Shown piece by piece: positions 50,573-60,064 of a DNA stretch of 64,000 bases. Under the pieces are notes generated by a model, which worked only from the letters and a program-made list of their open reading frames with translations, was not told the origin of the DNA and made no database searches. Both the position numbers and the translations under genes were made by a program. The first letter of the stretch is position 1. The number at the start of each line of letters is the position of its first letter. The DNA comes from Bacillota bacterium (GTDB lineage Bacteria; Bacillota; Bacilli; Paenibacillales; Paenibacillaceae). The stretch is from assembly GCA_023391635.1 (NCBI GenBank), contig JAEWAQ010000063.1, positions 1-64,000 of the forward strand, read 5' to 3'.

Positions 50573-51823
50573 CTATTCAAGCTCAATCGACGGGTTGTCG
50601 AATGTATGGATGAGCTTCCACAACTTCCCGCCGTCCGAGGTGACGTACATTTTGGACGGTTCCGCTCGGTCCGTGTTGATCCACCAGACGTGGTCGGCAT
50701 CCGCTGCCGCAATCAACTGCGAGCCGTATCCGGGGTACTCCCCAGTCAGGTTGACCCAGGATTGGCCGCCATCGACCGTCTTGCCGATCGTGTTCGGCTT
50801 GTCGCAAGCCTGACATTGTCCGCCCATGAAGGCAATCTTCGGGCTCACCACGTAGAGCATGCCCGGCGAATTTCCGTTATTGCGCGGGACCTTGTCCTCA
50901 TCCATCGCGAATCCGGGCGCCGGGCCCGATCCGGCTCCGCCGTTCGCTAGGACTGCCTGCCAATTGCGGCCTCCATCCGAAGTGTGAAGCAGCGAATAAG
51001 AAGTCTGCGTCATGCCGGAATCTCCGATCAATTCCACCCATGCATCGTTCTTGCCTGCCGAGCGAATGATCGCATCGTGCGGAGGCACCTCAGAAGCTTT
51101 ATCGAGCACGGTAGTCCAGGATTGACCGCCATCCGTCGTTCTGCGCACGGCAAACCTTCCTTCGCCGCCCGTGACCGCCCATCCGTTATTCGCGTCATGG
51201 AAGTACGCATTTCCGATCGTCCCATCCGGGATATTCAGCTTGTGCCACGTCGCGCCGCCGTCGGTCGTACGGGCATTGCCGCCGAACGCTTCGGAGGCGG
51301 ACACGAAATGAAAGAACGCGCCGCCGGGGGCCGTCCCCGCATCCGCCCAATGCGCGCCGCCGTCGGTCGTCCGCACGAGCTGCATCGTTTGTCCGCCATC
51401 CGTTTCGATCGAAGCCCAGGCTTCACGGGCACTCAATGCGAAAATTTGCATGACATGCCCTGTTCCGCGGTATTGCACCTGCCAGCTCGCTCCTCCATCG
51501 TCCGTCCGGGCAATCCAGCCGTTGCCGCCTGCCCAGCCTGTCTTCGGATCCGCCAATCGCAGGGCCGTCACGAGACCGGTTCTCTGATCCATCTGCTGAC
51601 CCGGAGCCGTCGCCGAAGGATTGCCGGAGTTCCCGGATGAAGCCGGGCTCGTAGCAGCCGGACTGGATGGAGAAGCGGAAGGCGTCTGCGCGGGATTCGA
51701 TGCGCCGGGAGCTTCGGAATCGGCCGCCCGGTTGCCGTCATTCGTACATCCAGTCAATACGATGAGCAGGACGATGCCTGCTATGAATAGGACTCCTCTG
51801 CGGGTCACTTTTCTTGTTCTCAT
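50573..51823 (-). CDS. BNR/YCF48-type beta-propeller lipoprotein
   Basis: A 416-residue lipoprotein. The signal peptide ends with lipobox LTGC (Cys26), followed by a Ser/Pro/Ala-rich linker (about residues 30-80). The rest is a beta-propeller with repeated Asp-box motifs such as DDGGASWQ, TDGGAHW, TDGGATW, TDGGQSW and SDGGRNW. Asp-box propellers occur in sialidases and photosystem assembly factors (YCF48); here catalytic residues cannot be identified. It would face outside as a surface anchored protein of unknown function. Confidence 0.82.
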   Translation of the reverse strand: MRTRKVTRRGVLFIAGIVLLIVLTGCTNDGNRAADSEAPGASNPAQTPSASPSSPAATSPASSGNSGNPSATAPGQQMDQRTGLVTALRLADPKTGWAGGNGWIARTDDGGASWQVQYRGTGHVMQIFALSAREAWASIETDGGQTMQLVRTTDGGAHWADAGTAPGGAFFHFVSASEAFGGNARTTDGGATWHKLNIPDGTIGNAYFHDANNGWAVTGGEGRFAVRRTTDGGQSWTTVLDKASEVPPHDAIIRSAGKNDAWVELIGDSGMTQTSYSLLHTSDGGRNWQAVLANGGAGSGPAPGFAMDEDKVPRNNGNSPGMLYVVSPKIAFMGGQCQACDKPNTIGKTVDGGQSWVNLTGEYPGYGSQLIAAADADHVWWINTDRAEPSKMYVTSDGGKLWKLIHTFDNPSIELE

Positions 51824-51942
51824 AGGGCATTCTCCTTTCCGTTGAATAATCTTTAGACGAATCGGGCAGCGCGAAAGTTAACTCGTCCGCGAAGGCCGGT
51901 GACGATTATGAAGGTATTGACGTATCATTTCCCTTTTTTCGC

Positions 51943-51971
51943 TTGACATTGCAAAAACGACCTTGTATGGT
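51943..51971 (+). promoter_or_regulatory. Promoter of the GntR-ABC-ROK operon
   Basis: TTGACA (51943-51948) and TATGGT (51966-51971) with a 17-bp spacer lie 38 bp upstream of the GTG start. Confidence 0.75.
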
Positions 51972-51990
51972 TAGTTACATAAGTAATTAA
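51971..51990. promoter_or_regulatory. YtrA-like dyad operator
   Basis: TTAGTTAC-ATAA-GTAATTAA (51971-51990) is a dyad with one mismatch per arm, located at the start of transcription. It fits autoregulation by the GntR-type product encoded 20 bp further on. Confidence 0.55.
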
Positions 51991-52009
51991 CCGGTTAGGT
52001 GGTGAACGT

Positions 52010-52381
52010 GTGAATCCTTCTATGGACGACAGCCGTCCGATCTTCATGCAGATCGCCGAGAAGATCGAAGACGACATCATCGAAGGTGATTTGCCGGAGG
52101 AATCGCAGGTGCCGTCCACCAATCAATTCGCGGCCTTGTACCGCATCAATCCGGCAACGGCGGCCAAAGGCGTGAATCTGCTCGTGGATGAAGGCATTCT
52201 GTACAAGAAAAGAGGAGTGGGCATGTTCGTGAAGACAGGGGCGCGCGAAGTGCTTCGGGAGAAGCGGAAGGAACAATTTTATGAGCAGTACGTAGTGTCC
52301 ATGATCCGGGAAGCGGAGAAGCTCGGCATTACGACGGAGCAATTGACCGACATGATTCGGAAGGGAGAGACAGCGCGATGA
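52010..52381 (+). CDS. GntR-family (YtrA subfamily) regulator
   Basis: A 123-residue short GntR protein: winged helix with IEGDLPEESQVPSTNQFAALYRINPATAAKGVNLL, followed by a short helical tail instead of a large effector domain, as in YtrA. These repress ABC exporter operons and are released by cell-envelope stress. The start is GTG at 52010 with AGGTGGTGA upstream. It overlaps the ABC ATPase gene by four bases. Autoregulation through the dyad at 51971-51990 is probable. Confidence 0.88.
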   Translation: MNPSMDDSRPIFMQIAEKIEDDIIEGDLPEESQVPSTNQFAALYRINPATAAKGVNLLVDEGILYKKRGVGMFVKTGAREVLREKRKEQFYEQYVVSMIREAEKLGITTEQLTDMIRKGETAR

Positions 52382-53268
52382 GCCAAGTACTGCAGGTGCA
52401 CAATTTAACCAAATCCTACGGGAAATTCAACGCGGTGGACCACATCAGCTTCACGCTTGAGGAGAACCGGGTCTACGGTCTGCTCGGACGCAACGGCGCC
52501 GGCAAAACGACGATTATGAACATGATCACGGCCCAGCTGTTTCCAACGAGCGGCGAATTGAAGGTGTTCGGAGAAGAACCTTACGAGAACAACCGGGTGC
52601 TGAGCCGGATGTGCTTCATTAAGGAAAGCCAGAAATATCCGGAAAACTTCCGTATCGAAGACGTGCTGGCTACCGCGGCGATCCTTTACCCGAACTGGGA
52701 CCCCGGGTTTGCCGCTTCCCTCGTGGAGGACTTCAAACTGCCGATCAAGCGGAAGATGAAGAAGCTGTCCCGCGGCATGCTCTCTTCCGTCGGCATCATT
52801 ATCGGGCTGGCAAGCCGAGCGCCGCTGACGATTTTCGACGAGCCTTATCTCGGCCTCGACGCGGTGGCGCGCACGCTCTTCTACGACCGGTTGATGCAGG
52901 ATTACACGGAATACCCGCGCACGGTCATCCTGTCGACCCATCTGATCGACGAGGTGAGCGCCATGCTGGAGCATGTTCTGGTGATCGACAGCGGCAAGCT
53001 GCTGCTGAACGAAGACGCGGATGCGCTGCGCGGACGTGCTTATTCCGTAGCCGGAAAGACCGCCAAAGTGGAACAATTCATTGCAGGTCGCCGCGCGATC
53101 CATCGCGATACGTTCGGCTCGCTGGCTTCGGCCACGCTGATGGGCGGCCTGGACGCAGACGCGCGAAGGCAGGCGGAGTTGCTGAACCTGGAAATTGCGC
53201 CGGTGTCCATGCAGCAGTTGATCGTCCATTTTACAACCGAGAAGACGCAAGCGAAAGGCGGCGAATGA
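52378..53268 (+). CDS. ABC transporter ATP-binding protein
   Basis: A 296-residue ATPase. Walker A is GRNGAGKTT near residue 42, Walker B LTIFDEPYLGLD near 145, and the H-loop STHLIDE follows. The signature LSGGQ is LSRGM (KLSRGMLSSVGI), a variant seen in the YtrB group. With the following permease it forms an exporter of cell-envelope compounds or peptides. ATGA overlap with the GntR gene. The C-terminal extension (about residues 210-296) is typical of YtrB-like ATPases. Confidence 0.9.
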   Translation: MSQVLQVHNLTKSYGKFNAVDHISFTLEENRVYGLLGRNGAGKTTIMNMITAQLFPTSGELKVFGEEPYENNRVLSRMCFIKESQKYPENFRIEDVLATAAILYPNWDPGFAASLVEDFKLPIKRKMKKLSRGMLSSVGIIIGLASRAPLTIFDEPYLGLDAVARTLFYDRLMQDYTEYPRTVILSTHLIDEVSAMLEHVLVIDSGKLLLNEDADALRGRAYSVAGKTAKVEQFIAGRRAIHRDTFGSLASATLMGGLDADARRQAELLNLEIAPVSMQQLIVHFTTEKTQAKGGE

Positions 53269-53271
53269 TTG

Positions 53272-53967
53272 ATGAACAGAACGGTTAGCGTCATCAAAAT
53301 GCATATGCGCGACAAGTTTTCCTGGCTCGTCCTGCCATGGTTGATCTGCCTGATCAGCTTTGCTGTCAATCTGTTTATCGGCGGGACGATTAATGAGGAG
53401 GAAGGGATATACACGGGCGGCGTTTCGTCGCTCTATATCTACCTGTTTGTATTGGGCATCATTATTGTGCCGCAGACGTTCTCTTTTGCGATCGGAATGG
53501 GCGTTCGCAGGAAAGATTATTTTACGGGAACGCTGGCTACGTTTATAGGCTTGGGCGCGGGTTCGACCGTGTTGCTGATGCTGTTGTCCGAAACAGAAAA
53601 TTCCTGGTTCGCCGGATGGGGCGTCGGGCTGCATTTTTTCCATCTGCCCTTTGCGCATGAGGGATCGTTGCTGCTGCAGGCATGCACGCATTTCACATTG
53701 CTGCTGCTCATGTTCTGCTCCGGTTTCTTCATCGCCAGCATCTATCGCAGGTTCGGCAAGACCGGCATGTATGTGTTTTCTCTCGCCGCTTTTTTGATTT
53801 TTGGCTTTACGCCGCTGCTCATTTCCTATTATGATCGATGGGACGAGATTGGACGGTGGGTGGAAGCGAATGTTCACACCTTGAACGATCTGACGCCATG
53901 GCTGCTGATTCTGACTGCGCTGTTTGCGCTGGGGTCCTTCGGCTTGCTTCGCAGATCGACCGTCTGA
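53272..53967 (+). CDS. ABC transporter permease
   Basis: A 231-residue membrane protein with about six helices (for example FSWLVLPWLICLISFAVNLFIGG, LYIYLFVLGIIIVPQTFSFAIGMG, LATFIGLGAGSTVLLML, LFALGSFGLL). It is the membrane part of the exporter. The ATG at 53272 was chosen over TTG at 53269; AAAGGCGG is about 12 bases upstream. It follows the ATPase by three bases. Confidence 0.85.
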   Translation: MNRTVSVIKMHMRDKFSWLVLPWLICLISFAVNLFIGGTINEEEGIYTGGVSSLYIYLFVLGIIIVPQTFSFAIGMGVRRKDYFTGTLATFIGLGAGSTVLLMLLSETENSWFAGWGVGLHFFHLPFAHEGSLLLQACTHFTLLLLMFCSGFFIASIYRRFGKTGMYVFSLAAFLIFGFTPLLISYYDRWDEIGRWVEANVHTLNDLTPWLLILTALFALGSFGLLRRSTV

Positions 53968-53995
53968 ATGCGTGTATAAGGGAGCGTTGAGAGAA

Positions 53996-54952
53996 ATGTC
54001 AATGGAAACGGCCTATGCGGGCATCGACTTGGGCGGCACCAAGATGCTGGCGGTCATCGTAGATGAGAATGGCGCCGTCTTGGCTTCCGAGGAGCAGCCG
54101 ACACGGGCGGAGGAAGGCGCGGAACGCGTGGTGGCGCGGATGGCGGAGATGGTGCGGCGTCTTGCCGACGCCAGCGGAAGGCAGGTCAAGACGCTCGGCG
54201 TCGCGACTGCCGGAACTTTGGATCCTGCTGACGGGACTGTGTTGATGGCGGTGAACCTGGGATGGACGAACGTGCCTCTCGGGCGGACGCTGGCGCGTGA
54301 GCTGGGAATGAAGGCTACGGTCGAAAATGACGCGAACGCCGCGGCGTACGGGGAGTGGAAGGCAGGAGCGGGGCGCGGGACGCGGCACTGCGTGTTCGTC
54401 ACCGTCTCGACCGGTGTCGGCGGCGGCATTATTAGCGACGGGCGCCTCGTGCGCGGCTTGTCGGCCAGCGCGGGCGAGATCGGGCATATCACGATCGACT
54501 GGAACGGCCCCCAGTGCGGTTGCGGCAACGTAGGCTGCCTGGAGCTGTACGCGTCGGGAACGGCGATCGGCAAGGCGGGAGCCGCTGCCGCTGCAGCGAA
54601 CCCGGCGGCCGGTCGCGCGATACTGGAGCAGGCAGGCGGGGACGTCTCGCGCGTCACGTCGCGCGAGGTTGCGGCAGCGGCGGCTGGCGGCGATGCGCTG
54701 GCGGCGCAAGTGCTGCGCGATGCGGGACGTGCGCTCGGCGTCGGGCTGGCCAGCATTATTCATATGACGAACCCTGAGCTCATCATACTCGGAGGCGGTG
54801 CCTCGAAGATCGGTGCGCCGCTGCTGGGCCCGATGGAAGAGGCGATGCGTCGGCATACGATTCCTTCCGTGGGGGACAAGGTGCGGATCGTACCGCCCGA
54901 ACTCGGCGTACCCGCCGGGGCGATCGGCGCCGCGCTGTTCGCCAACGTGTGA
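53996..54952 (+). CDS. ROK-family sugar kinase (glucokinase-like)
   Basis: A 318-residue ROK protein. The ATP-binding start is AYAGIDLGGTKM, the ENDANAAAYGEW segment lies near residue 115, and the zinc motif is CGCGNVGCLELYASG near 180, the ROK consensus CXCGXXGCXE. It phosphorylates glucose or a related sugar at C6. No helix-turn-helix is present, so it is a kinase and not a repressor. The ATG at 53996 has GGGAG upstream. It follows the ABC permease by 28 bp, an unusual companion for an exporter operon; it may have its own expression. Confidence 0.9.
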   Translation: MSMETAYAGIDLGGTKMLAVIVDENGAVLASEEQPTRAEEGAERVVARMAEMVRRLADASGRQVKTLGVATAGTLDPADGTVLMAVNLGWTNVPLGRTLARELGMKATVENDANAAAYGEWKAGAGRGTRHCVFVTVSTGVGGGIISDGRLVRGLSASAGEIGHITIDWNGPQCGCGNVGCLELYASGTAIGKAGAAAAAANPAAGRAILEQAGGDVSRVTSREVAAAAAGGDALAAQVLRDAGRALGVGLASIIHMTNPELIILGGGASKIGAPLLGPMEEAMRRHTIPSVGDKVRIVPPELGVPAGAIGAALFANV

Positions 54953-54978
54953 CGCAAAAGGTCGTCGCGAGTTGCGGG

Positions 54979-55014
54979 AGTGTCGTCCAGACCTGATGGG
55001 GTCCGGGCGACACT
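54979..55014 (+). terminator. Terminator after the ROK kinase gene
   Basis: AGTGTCGTCC with AGACC pairs with GGGTCCGGGCGACACT, a long stem, followed by TCTTT. It separates the ROK gene from the convergent response regulator. Confidence 0.75.
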
Positions 55015-55097
55015 TCTTTACGTTGGGCCGTCCCGCCGCATTGATGCTGACCGCATCATCGTTGCTTGAATGCCAGCCTCGGCAAATACCGGCCAGG

Positions 55098-56696
55098 CTA
55101 CCCCGTGCTGTCCCGGTATTGGGTCGGGGTCATTCCTGTCCGTTGCTTGAAGATGCGGCTGAAATACTTCTCGTTAACGTAACCGACCTTGGAGGCTACC
55201 TCGTAAGTTTTATAGGGAAAAGTCCGCAGCAGTTGGCAGGCTTTCTCGATCCGAATCCGGTGAAGGTAATCGACAAAATTGACCTCCATGTGCTGCTTGA
55301 ACAACTGGCAGAAGTAGTTGGGGTTGACGAACAACCGGCTGGACAGCAGCTCCAGCGTCAACTCCCGGTCATAGTGTTCATGGATATATTCCACGGCCAG
55401 CTCGACGACTTTGCTGCCGCCCCGTTTGCCGCTGATCTTGGCGGATATGGCGGTTACGGCCTGCATGACCGCATCCTTCATTTGCTGCAGCGTCTGCATT
55501 CGCAGGACGCGGTCGATGGAAGCCAAGCGAAGACCGTCGATCGGTTCCGGATCCAAGCGAAGCTCGACGCACAGCTCCCGCAAGGACATGAGCAGCGCGA
55601 TGCAGCAGCGCGAAACGCGTTCCTGTGCGCCGTGGTCGGGTTGAAGCGCGTTGAAATAGGCATCGACTTGTTTCCCCAGCGAACTCGTATGACCGGCCTT
55701 GACGGCGTTCAGAATCGTTTTCGCTTCGGCAGACGGATAGGCCGGAGACTGGGGGCTGTCGTCGGCCGGTTCGACGGGATGGAGGAATGAACCGGGGCCG
55801 GCCAGGAAGCGCCCCTGGGCGGCCAGCAAGGCATCCTTGTAGGAATGCCGGAAGCCTTGGGTCTGGTCATACAATCGGCCGACGCCGATCGTTACGGAGA
55901 AGCCGGCCGTGCGGCGAAGCTGGTCCTGCAGTTCGGCCAGCCTGCGAAGCCATATTTCCTCTTGGCCAGGCAGCAGCGCCGCAAGCAGGATCAGATCCGT
56001 TCGATCGTCAACAATTTCTCCATGCTGAACTTCGGGAAGCAGATCATCAACGGCTGCGCGAATGGCGGGCAGGCGCGCCGCGCTGTCGTCTGTCCCCGGA
56101 TGGAGCGGCAGGGAAGCGACATATTCCTCGTCGTCGATACGAATGAGCACCGCCATGGCGCGGCAGCCGGGACGGAAGAAGTCGAACAGCTCTGAGTGAT
56201 CCGGCGAAGCATCTTCCGGCTCCGACCGAAGCCAGGCCATCATCTGTTTCTCGCGCAGCAAGGGCAAGCTCTCGTCGAGTTTGGCCTGCAGGGATAACTG
56301 TTGCCGCTTCTCCGACCATGACTGTTCGATTTCTCCCTTGACCTTAAGCACGGTGCGCAAAATCTCTTCCGGAAGGCAGGGCTTGAGCAAATAATCCGAT
56401 ACGCCGGATTTCAGCGCCTGGCGGGCGAAGGAGAAGTCGTCATAACCGCTCAGAATGATGGACTTGGTCGGATATTTGCGTTGATGGACTGCTTCCGCCA
56501 CTTCCAGCCCGCTCATCTCGGGCATCCGGATATCCATCAGTACGATATCGGGACGCATGCGATCGATGGACATGAGCGCCTGCGAACCGTCGCCCGCTTC
56601 TCCGCACACTTCGACGCCATTGGTCTGCCAATCGATCATGTGGCGAATGCCTTTGCGAATCTCTTCCTCATCGTCTGCAATCAGAAGCTTGATCAT
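55098..56696 (-). CDS. YesN-type response regulator
   Basis: A 532-residue regulator. The receiver domain (1-120) has ADDE at the start, phospho-acceptor Asp55 (VLMDIRMPEMSG) and Lys105 (LLKPC). The C-terminus (about 430-532) has the AraC DNA-binding domain (LTLELLSSRLFVNPNYFCQLF, then YEVASKVGYVNEKYFSRIF and the PTQYR end). The middle part is a helical spacer. AAGGAAGG lies upstream of the ATG. It overlaps the sensor kinase gene by four bases and controls, most likely, the ABC importer and glycosidase encoded divergently. Confidence 0.95.
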   Translation of the reverse strand: MIKLLIADDEEEIRKGIRHMIDWQTNGVEVCGEAGDGSQALMSIDRMRPDIVLMDIRMPEMSGLEVAEAVHQRKYPTKSIILSGYDDFSFARQALKSGVSDYLLKPCLPEEILRTVLKVKGEIEQSWSEKRQQLSLQAKLDESLPLLREKQMMAWLRSEPEDASPDHSELFDFFRPGCRAMAVLIRIDDEEYVASLPLHPGTDDSAARLPAIRAAVDDLLPEVQHGEIVDDRTDLILLAALLPGQEEIWLRRLAELQDQLRRTAGFSVTIGVGRLYDQTQGFRHSYKDALLAAQGRFLAGPGSFLHPVEPADDSPQSPAYPSAEAKTILNAVKAGHTSSLGKQVDAYFNALQPDHGAQERVSRCCIALLMSLRELCVELRLDPEPIDGLRLASIDRVLRMQTLQQMKDAVMQAVTAISAKISGKRGGSKVVELAVEYIHEHYDRELTLELLSSRLFVNPNYFCQLFKQHMEVNFVDYLHRIRIEKACQLLRTFPYKTYEVASKVGYVNEKYFSRIFKQRTGMTPTQYRDSTG

Positions 56697-58504
56697 GGGC
56701 GTTCCTTCCTTTCTTCGGAGTTGTCGAACGGCACCTCGATGACGACTTGCGTGCCTTGACCGGGCCTGCTGACGAAACGCAGATCGTAATCCTGTCCGTA
56801 AATCAGCCGCAGCCGCTCGCTAATATTGCGGATCGCGTACCCTTCCGTCGAAGCGGGGGATTGCTGGATTGCATCGCCGCTTGCAGGAGACAGCACCTTC
56901 AAAAGCGTCCGTTTGTCCATCCCGACGCCATTATCCTCGATGACGAAGCGAATTCGTTGCTCCCGTTTGCGACTTGTCACCCGCAACCGCCCGCCCTCCT
57001 TCTGCTTTTCTAATCCGTGCAGAATGGCGTTCTCCACGAACGGCTGCAGGATGAGCTTCGGAATCGCGCTGGGAAGTACGGCCTCGTCTATATCAATCTC
57101 ATAATCGAGCTTGCTTTTGAATCGTTTTCTTTGAAGCAGAAGGTAATGCTCGATCAGCTCCTTCTCTCGTCCCACCGTCGTCATCCCCTCTCCCCGATTC
57201 AGGCTCAACCGGAAAAACTTGGACAACGAGAATACCATCTCGGCAATTTCCTTGTCGCCGGACGCTTGCGATTTCCAGAAAATAATGTCCAAGGTGTTGT
57301 ACAGGAAGTGCGGATTGATCTGGGCCTGCAGCGCATCCAGTTCCGCTTCGCGCTCGCGAATTTGCAGCACGTAGACCCGCTCGATCAATTGTTTGATGTT
57401 GGCAACCATTTTGTTAAACCCGACGCCGAGCTGTCCGATCTCGTCGTGATTGGTGATGGGAACGCGTTCGTCGAAATGGCCGGCTTGAAACTTTCGCATC
57501 GACTTCAACAAATTTTTTATACGCGCAGACAGCAAGGAAGAGAACAGCAGCATTAAGGGCAGAAGCGCCAGCAGACAGCCCACGACAAGGTAGATGGTCA
57601 ATTTTCGCACACTGTTGACTTCCTTGGTCAAGGAATGCGTTGGTACGGCGTAATAGATGAACCAGCCGTTCTCATTGTTGCTGCTGTAATTAACAAGCAT
57701 GGACTTGCCGCCGATTTTTTCGACCAGACTGCCGGAGCTGCGTAAGGAAGCTTCACGGATAAACCGGTACGAAGACTGCTCCTGCACAGGATAGAAGGCG
57801 GGACCGCCTTGCGACAGAATGCGTCCGCCGCGATCGACAATGGCAATGCTGCCTTCGCTCGTATTCAGATTATCTTCATAGAGTCTGCGGACATATTTCT
57901 CGTTCACGCCCATGATCAGCACGCCGATATTGCGGTAGTCGTTCAGATCCCGCACCATTCGTCCGATGGCGATCTTGGGAAACTTGTTGTTCTGAATGAT
58001 GGGAGCGTCGTCCGCCAGGAACCAGCTGGGCTTGCCCTGCTGCTCATAAATTTCGCGGTACACCCGGCTTTGGGAGAAGGTGGAGAACGGATAAATGCCG
58101 TTGCTGCCGTCATTGCTCTTATGGTAAGGAATCCGGTCGTCATTCAAGCTGTAGAGAATCATCAGGTTGATGTAGCTTTTCGTAGCGATCAGATTCATGG
58201 TAAAGACGAGCGACTTGTCGCTGACGAGAGAATCGGAAGGATTGTTCAGAAAAGCTTGAACGACGTTTTGCAGCTCAAGCTGCATGGAGATATCGTCAAT
58301 CTCCCGCTGCAGAAAATCGATGTTGCTGTCGATTTGGGAGACGGTGGCCTCGTTGGCGACGCTTACCTTGTGGACGACGTTATTGACGTTAATTTCGTAT
58401 GAAAAATAGCCCAGGACGGCGGAAATGAACAGGATGGCGCAATAGAAGGCAAAGATAAGCTTCAATCGGATGCTGGCATTGCGTAAGAACGAATAAACGG
58501 GCAT
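56693..58504 (-). CDS. YesM-type sensor histidine kinase
   Basis: A 603-residue membrane histidine kinase. Helix one is LIFAFYCAILFISAVLGYFSY (residues 16-36), then an extracellular dCache-like domain to about 300, helix two (LTIYLVVGCLLALLPLMLLF), a HAMP domain, the phospho-acceptor His399 in INPHFLYNT, N box LQPFVENAILHG and G box VIEDNGVGMD. It pairs with the YesN response regulator by the ATGA overlap. The ligand is expected to be an extracellular sugar or the importer's binding protein. The minus-strand promoter TTCATT/TATATT at 58547-58576 overlaps a cre site. Confidence 0.95.
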   Translation of the reverse strand: MPVYSFLRNASIRLKLIFAFYCAILFISAVLGYFSYEINVNNVVHKVSVANEATVSQIDSNIDFLQREIDDISMQLELQNVVQAFLNNPSDSLVSDKSLVFTMNLIATKSYINLMILYSLNDDRIPYHKSNDGSNGIYPFSTFSQSRVYREIYEQQGKPSWFLADDAPIIQNNKFPKIAIGRMVRDLNDYRNIGVLIMGVNEKYVRRLYEDNLNTSEGSIAIVDRGGRILSQGGPAFYPVQEQSSYRFIREASLRSSGSLVEKIGGKSMLVNYSSNNENGWFIYYAVPTHSLTKEVNSVRKLTIYLVVGCLLALLPLMLLFSSLLSARIKNLLKSMRKFQAGHFDERVPITNHDEIGQLGVGFNKMVANIKQLIERVYVLQIREREAELDALQAQINPHFLYNTLDIIFWKSQASGDKEIAEMVFSLSKFFRLSLNRGEGMTTVGREKELIEHYLLLQRKRFKSKLDYEIDIDEAVLPSAIPKLILQPFVENAILHGLEKQKEGGRLRVTSRKREQRIRFVIEDNGVGMDKRTLLKVLSPASGDAIQQSPASTEGYAIRNISERLRLIYGQDYDLRFVSRPGQGTQVVIEVPFDNSEERKERP

Positions 58505-58546
58505 ACCGGTATCCTCCGCTCATTCACCGATCTCTCTATGTTTATC

Positions 58547-58576
58547 AATATAACATAGATTGGCCGGAGGAATGAA
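58547..58576 (-). promoter_or_regulatory. Possible promoter of the sensor kinase-response regulator genes
   Basis: On the minus strand, TTCATT (58571-58576) and TATATT (58547-58552) with an 18-bp spacer. The -10 is good and the -35 is weak. A 7-bp inverted repeat, CTATGTT (58536-58542) and AACATAG (58552-58558), surrounds the -10. Confidence 0.45.
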
Positions 58577-58586
58577 AACGTATTCA
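58572..58586. promoter_or_regulatory. Candidate cre site
   Basis: ATGAAAACGTATTCA matches the catabolite control consensus WTGNAANCGNWWNCA at every defined position. It overlaps the -35 region of the sensor kinase promoter on the minus strand and lies about 80 bp before the importer promoter, so CcpA could repress both units when glucose is present. Confidence 0.55.
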
Positions 58587-58626
58587 AATGTGTGAAGATT
58601 TGAAACGCTTTATGAATTTTGTGACC

Positions 58627-58656
58627 TTACGGCTCCTTGCGCCGCCATGCTATACT
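58627..58656 (+). promoter_or_regulatory. Promoter of the sugar ABC importer
   Basis: TTACGG (58627-58632) and TATACT (58651-58656) with an 18-bp spacer; the -10 is good and the -35 is weak, as expected for an activator-dependent (YesN) promoter. Confidence 0.5.
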
Positions 58657-58688
58657 GCACCTACATCAACCAAGGGGGGATTGGTTTC

Positions 58689-59987
58689 ATGAAATTGCGA
58701 AGCAGGAAGAGGATGGCCGCAGCACTAGCGCTGGTCATGCTAAGCGTGCTGATTTACGGATGCGGCAGCAAGTCGGGATCTTCCGGGTCGGCCTCATCGG
58801 CCTCGACTGGCGAGAAGGTAACGCTCACCGTCTCCTTGATGAGTTCCGACTGGGTGGACGCCGCACAGGAGATCATGGATCGCTTCACGGAGAAATATCC
58901 GAACATCAAGGTTGATTTCTCGCAGGTGCCGAACGACACGAATGCCGAATACTTGCAGCCGAAGGCGGCGGCGAACGCCCTGCCCGACTTGATGACGATC
59001 GATGGCGGCACCTTCGGGGCCCAGCTTGCGGACAACGGGATGCTCGTCGATCTGAAGGATACGGAAGCGGCCAAAAATACGATCGAAGGCCTGAAACCTG
59101 TATTTACGTCCGGATCGGGCAAGTTGTTCGGGATCGCAGGCGGCTTGTCGACCTCGTTGATTTTTTACAACAAGCAGTTATTCGAGCAAGCGGGCATTGC
59201 CGAACTTCCGCAAACCTGGGAGCAGTTTCTGGCGGCTTGCGACAAGCTGAAGAGCAGCGGCATCACGCCTTTGATCGTGGCCGGCGCGGACGGCACCGTG
59301 AACAACACCGTATGGAGCAATGGATTCGCCACGAACGTAATCGGTAAAGATCATGACGCGGTCAAGAAGATCGCGGACGGCACGTTCAACTTCAATACGC
59401 CGGAATACGCGGATATTTTCGCCAAATTCAAAACGCTGTACGACAAAGATTATTTGATTAAAGGCGTGACCAGCCTGCAATACAGCCAAGCCAATGATGA
59501 ATTCCTGCAAGGCAAGGCCGCCATGTCTTTCAGCGGAATCTGGCTGGCGGGGACGATGATGAATGCCGACTTCGGCACCGGCGTCATGATGCCGCCGTGG
59601 AATGTGGAAGGGCAGAAGCCGGTGCCTGTCGTCGCGACGGAAACCGGGTTTGCGGTAGCGGAAGGGAAGAACAAGGATGCCGCCCTGAAGCTGCTGGACT
59701 TCATGATCAACGGAGACGGCTTCTATATTTATCAGAACAAGAAGGGCAATGTGCCGATGACCGTCAATCCCGATCCGGCCAAGTTGAAGATCGACCCGCT
59801 CATTACAAACTATGTCGACAACGTGAAGACCTATGACACGACAGGGCCTCTGTGGTTCGAGTTTCTTCCGTCCGAGGTGCAGGCTTCACTTGTACAGACC
59901 TTCCAGAGAGTGCTGATGGGTGAGCTTACACCCGAGCAGGCCGCCGCGTTCACCCAGGAAACGTACGAACAAACGCTGAAGAAATAA
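58689..59987 (+). CDS. Sugar ABC transporter substrate-binding lipoprotein
   Basis: A 432-residue lipoprotein of the MalE/UgpB-like family, captured sugar is unknown. The signal peptide ends at lipobox IYGC; then a Ser-rich linker and VTLTVSLMSSDWVDAAQEIMDRFTEKYPNIKV. GGGGGG lies upstream of the ATG at 58689; an in-frame ATG at 58647 falls inside the promoter. It heads the cassette of binding protein and two permeases and is controlled by the divergent YesMN pair. Confidence 0.93.
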   Translation: MKLRSRKRMAAALALVMLSVLIYGCGSKSGSSGSASSASTGEKVTLTVSLMSSDWVDAAQEIMDRFTEKYPNIKVDFSQVPNDTNAEYLQPKAAANALPDLMTIDGGTFGAQLADNGMLVDLKDTEAAKNTIEGLKPVFTSGSGKLFGIAGGLSTSLIFYNKQLFEQAGIAELPQTWEQFLAACDKLKSSGITPLIVAGADGTVNNTVWSNGFATNVIGKDHDAVKKIADGTFNFNTPEYADIFAKFKTLYDKDYLIKGVTSLQYSQANDEFLQGKAAMSFSGIWLAGTMMNADFGTGVMMPPWNVEGQKPVPVVATETGFAVAEGKNKDAALKLLDFMINGDGFYIYQNKKGNVPMTVNPDPAKLKIDPLITNYVDNVKTYDTTGPLWFEFLPSEVQASLVQTFQRVLMGELTPEQAAAFTQETYEQTLKK

Positions 59988-60064
59988 GCGGGATTGCAGG
60001 CCGGATGGCTGCGGGCAAGCGCTATCGTCCGTGGCCGGCTGTTGCACAAGAGAGGTGAGACCCT

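Noticed and set aside
52405..53877. Minus-strand open frame opposite the ABC ATPase and permease
   Set aside because: Overlaps genes with Walker motifs and membrane helices; no family feature.
58603..58616. Second cre-like site (TGAAACGCTTTATG region)
   Set aside because: One base short of the consensus spacing, so it was not counted as a CcpA site.
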